Part shown: positions 5,358-7,357 of the stretch, one piece after another
Layout: the number at the start of each line of letters is the position of its first letter
How positions within the stretch are numbered: position 1 is the first letter of the stretch
Assembly (NCBI GenBank): GCA_007133115.1
Contig: SLNI01000095.1
Location: forward strand, 1 to 7,357
Direction: 5' to 3'
Origin: Thioalkalivibrio sp.
GTDB lineage: Bacteria; Pseudomonadota; Gammaproteobacteria; Ectothiorhodospirales; Ectothiorhodospiraceae
DNA length: 7,357 nucleotides
Program-made: the position numbers and the translations under genes
The notes under the pieces: generated by a model
The model's input: the letters and a program-made list of their open reading frames with translations, nothing else
Databases searched by the model: none
Told to the model about the DNA's origin: nothing

Positions 5358-7357
5358 ACGCGTTCCCTGCCCACCAGTGGGAGCGTCGGCGCGGGTGCCA
5401 GAAAATGGGCGAACAAACCCTGGTACACCGCCGTGAACTCGCGCTGTTCCTCCGCGAGAAAAGCGTCGAGTCGCGCACGTATCGGTTGTTCCGGTTCGAT
5501 CCACTCCGTGGCCAGCGCCATGCGCAGGTGGGAGCGGGCCTGTTCCAGATGCCGCGCGTATTCCGGAAGGCGTTCACCGGGATCCAGGCGGGGCAGCGTC
5601 TCGGCGTGTTCCAGCAACCGCTCCACCTGGTAGATCAGAGCGCGCGGGTTCTCCGGTTCCAGCAGCAGCAGATCCAGAAGGCCCTGCGCATCCCGCTTGC
5701 CGACCGGCAGGGAACGGAATTCGGACAGGCTCTCGGCAAAGGCCAGCACCATGTCGTTCAACAACGCCTGTTGACGCGGTTCCAGCGGCAACACCAGGGT
5801 TGAACGCAGCAGCGAGGCCAGCAGCAGACCGCGCTCAAGCCGCCGACCGCAATCAATGAAACGCCAACCATGCCGACGCAGCATGCTCTCGTGCGTCAGG
5901 CCGGAGAGCGCCAACAGATGCACGGTAAGATCGTCCAGAATGCCCTCGGCGGCGAAAGGATCGCGCAGCGTCGCCAGCGGTTGCGCAATCTCGCGCAAGC
6001 CGGTCAGAACCCGCACGCTCTCCGCCGAGAGTCGGTCACGCAGAGCATTCGCCGTATTCTGCAAGGCGTTCAGGGCCGCGGGAATGCTGCCGGGAAGCGT
6101 CGAGTCCGTCAGCAGGCGCAGTAATTCAGGCTCGGGATCCTCCAGAAACCGCCCACGACCATCCTTGCCGACAAAGCCCGGATAGCTGCCGCTCAGGTGG
6201 GTCAGCGCACTCAGCATCTGGGCGGTGGCTTCAGCCTTTCCCCGCGACTCGAATCGAGTCGTCTGCAGCCGACGGAGGATCAACCGCATCCAGCGAATCA
6301 GCCCTTCCGCACGCTCCGCGTAGCGCCCGGCCCACAGGAAATTGTCCGCGACCCGGCGGGACAGACTGGACGGATGCAGGATACCCAGCTCCGCCTCGGC
6401 CACGGGTTCGTCGGGCCCGATCGGCGCACGATCGGGGCGCAAGACCCAGGTATCCTTGCTGACGCCGCCCTCCTGATTCGACACCAGGCGGGTTCCCGGT
6501 CGACTGGCGGCGCGGGTCAACCCTCCCGGCAGCACCGTGAAGCCCGAGCGACCCTGGCAGACGAAAGCCCTGACCGTCCCGTGCCGCGCCTCGAGCGAAC
6601 CGGACTGGCTCAGGCAGGGCATGGTCGACAAACCGATGTGCTCCTGGCCCACGAACCGCGTCGGTTGTGCGCGGATCTGCGCACAGAGGCGCGTGCGCTC
6701 CGCCTCCGACATCTCCGAGAGGAACAGCGGACGGCCTCCCTCGGAACGGTCGATGCTGCGCACGACCAACGAATCGCGATGCTGGAGGACATGCTCCAGC
6801 GACGCCGGCTCCCCGCACCACCAGGTAGCCACGGACGGCATCCGCAGTGCCTCACCCAGCGCAAAGCGCGCGATCGCGGGCAAGAAGGCGGGCCAACCGG
6901 GGCTCTCCAGCAGACCGGTGCCCAGTGCGTTCGCGACCACGACCCCACCCTGACGTACCGCTTCCACCAGACCCGCGACACCCAACCGCGATTCAGGATC
7001 GAGACTCAGCGGATCGCACCAGGCATCGTCGACGCGGCGCAGGATCACATCGACGCGTTCCAGCTGACCCAGCGTACTGAGCCAGATACGCCCGTCCCGA
7101 AACACCAGGTCCTGACCCTGCACCAGCGTCAGGCCGAGTTGACGCGCCAGCAGCACGTGTTCGAACCAGGTCTCGTTCAGCGAACCCGGCGACAGCAGCA
7201 CGATGCGTGGTTCATCCACGTCCGGCCGCAGTTCGCGCAGGCTCTGGTAGAGCGTCCGGAAGAATCCGCCAAGCCCCTGCACCCCCATTTCGGCGAAGGT
7301 ATGGGGCCAGGTCCGCGACAGCAAATCCCGGTTCTGCAGCGCATAACCGGCCCCCGA
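5354..7357 (-). CDS. Fused circularly permuted type 2 ATP-grasp and alpha-E protein, N-terminus beyond window
   Basis: The frame is open to the right edge and yields 667 residues; an internal TTG at 7324 is not the start, because SGAGYALQNRDLLSRTW upstream is conserved family sequence. Residues about 1-315 are circularly permuted ATP-grasp (the former DUF404/DUF407 region): LSPGSLNETWFEH, RRVDDAWCDPLSL (107-119), VVVANALGTGLLESP, VRAFV..GFTVLPGGLTR (to 282) and GGVSKDTWVL (297-306). Residues about 332-655 are the helical alpha-E domain (former DUF403), opening LSRRVADNFLWAGRYAERAE. ATP-grasp enzymes of this type are predicted to ligate a carboxylate to an amine using ATP; no product is established. 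In many genomes the two domains are separate genes beside a transglutaminase, and here they are fused, with the transglutaminase gene overlapping by 4 bases. No membrane segment is seen. Probably 150-200 N-terminal residues are missing. Confidence 0.92.
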   Translation of the reverse strand, partial: SGAGYALQNRDLLSRTWPHTFAEMGVQGLGGFFRTLYQSLRELRPDVDEPRIVLLSPGSLNETWFEHVLLARQLGLTLVQGQDLVFRDGRIWLSTLGQLERVDVILRRVDDAWCDPLSLDPESRLGVAGLVEAVRQGGVVVANALGTGLLESPGWPAFLPAIARFALGEALRMPSVATWWCGEPASLEHVLQHRDSLVVRSIDRSEGGRPLFLSEMSEAERTRLCAQIRAQPTRFVGQEHIGLSTMPCLSQSGSLEARHGTVRAFVCQGRSGFTVLPGGLTRAASRPGTRLVSNQEGGVSKDTWVLRPDRAPIGPDEPVAEAELGILHPSSLSRRVADNFLWAGRYAERAEGLIRWMRLILRRLQTTRFESRGKAEATAQMLSALTHLSGSYPGFVGKDGRGRFLEDPEPELLRLLTDSTLPGSIPAALNALQNTANALRDRLSAESVRVLTGLREIAQPLATLRDPFAAEGILDDLTVHLLALSGLTHESMLRRHGWRFIDCGRRLERGLLLASLLRSTLVLPLEPRQQALLNDMVLAFAESLSEFRSLPVGKRDAQGLLDLLLLEPENPRALIYQVERLLEHAETLPRLDPGERLPEYARHLEQARSHLRMALATEWIEPEQPIRARLDAFLAEEQREFTAVYQGLFAHFLAPAPTLPLVGRERV

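Noticed and set aside
4515..5633. Plus-strand ORF of 372 codons antisense to the transglutaminase and ATP-grasp/alpha-E genes
   Set aside because: It spans the junction of two overlapping real genes on the other strand, shows no domain, and has shadow-type composition.

Overview
The window looks like a chromosomal segment of a GC-rich Proteobacterium, most likely a gammaproteobacterium. That placement rests on the GC-rich third codon positions, the CusRS/CopRS-type two-component pair and the CopC/CopD variants; there is no rRNA or marker gene to settle the taxon. No tRNA, insertion sequence or CRISPR array is visible.

Left part (1-4235) is a copper-resistance locus. On the minus strand, copC (1543-1905) and copD (634-1539) lie 3 bases apart. 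After them comes the first half of a TolC-like outer-membrane efflux protein (TTG start at 452, running off the left edge). On the plus strand, divergent from copC, lie copR (2105-2785) and copS (2802-4235), a CusR/CusS-type response regulator and sensor kinase. Two near-identical 19-base elements, each containing ATTAC-n5-TGTCA, sit in the copC/copR divergent region (2028-2046) and in front of the TolC gene (559-577). They resemble the CopR 'cop box' as I recall it, and each is followed, after exactly 33 bases, by a CATGnT hexamer. The simplest reading is that CopS senses periplasmic copper and phosphorylates CopR, which activates copCD, probably copRS itself, and separately the TolC gene. 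Partners of the TolC protein would lie beyond the left edge.

Middle (4236-4394) is a short convergent intergenic region. It holds a perfect 19-base palindrome overlapping the copS stop and an inverted repeat built from CACGGAA units.

Right part (4395-7357) is a different, poorly understood module on the minus strand: a fused circularly permuted type 2 ATP-grasp/alpha-E protein (N-terminus beyond the window) and a transglutaminase-like cysteine-fold protein whose GTG start overlaps the preceding stop by 4 bases. This gene set is conserved in many bacteria and is predicted to make or process peptide-like amide bonds; its substrate is not established as far as I know. Nothing in the sequence ties it functionally to the copper genes.
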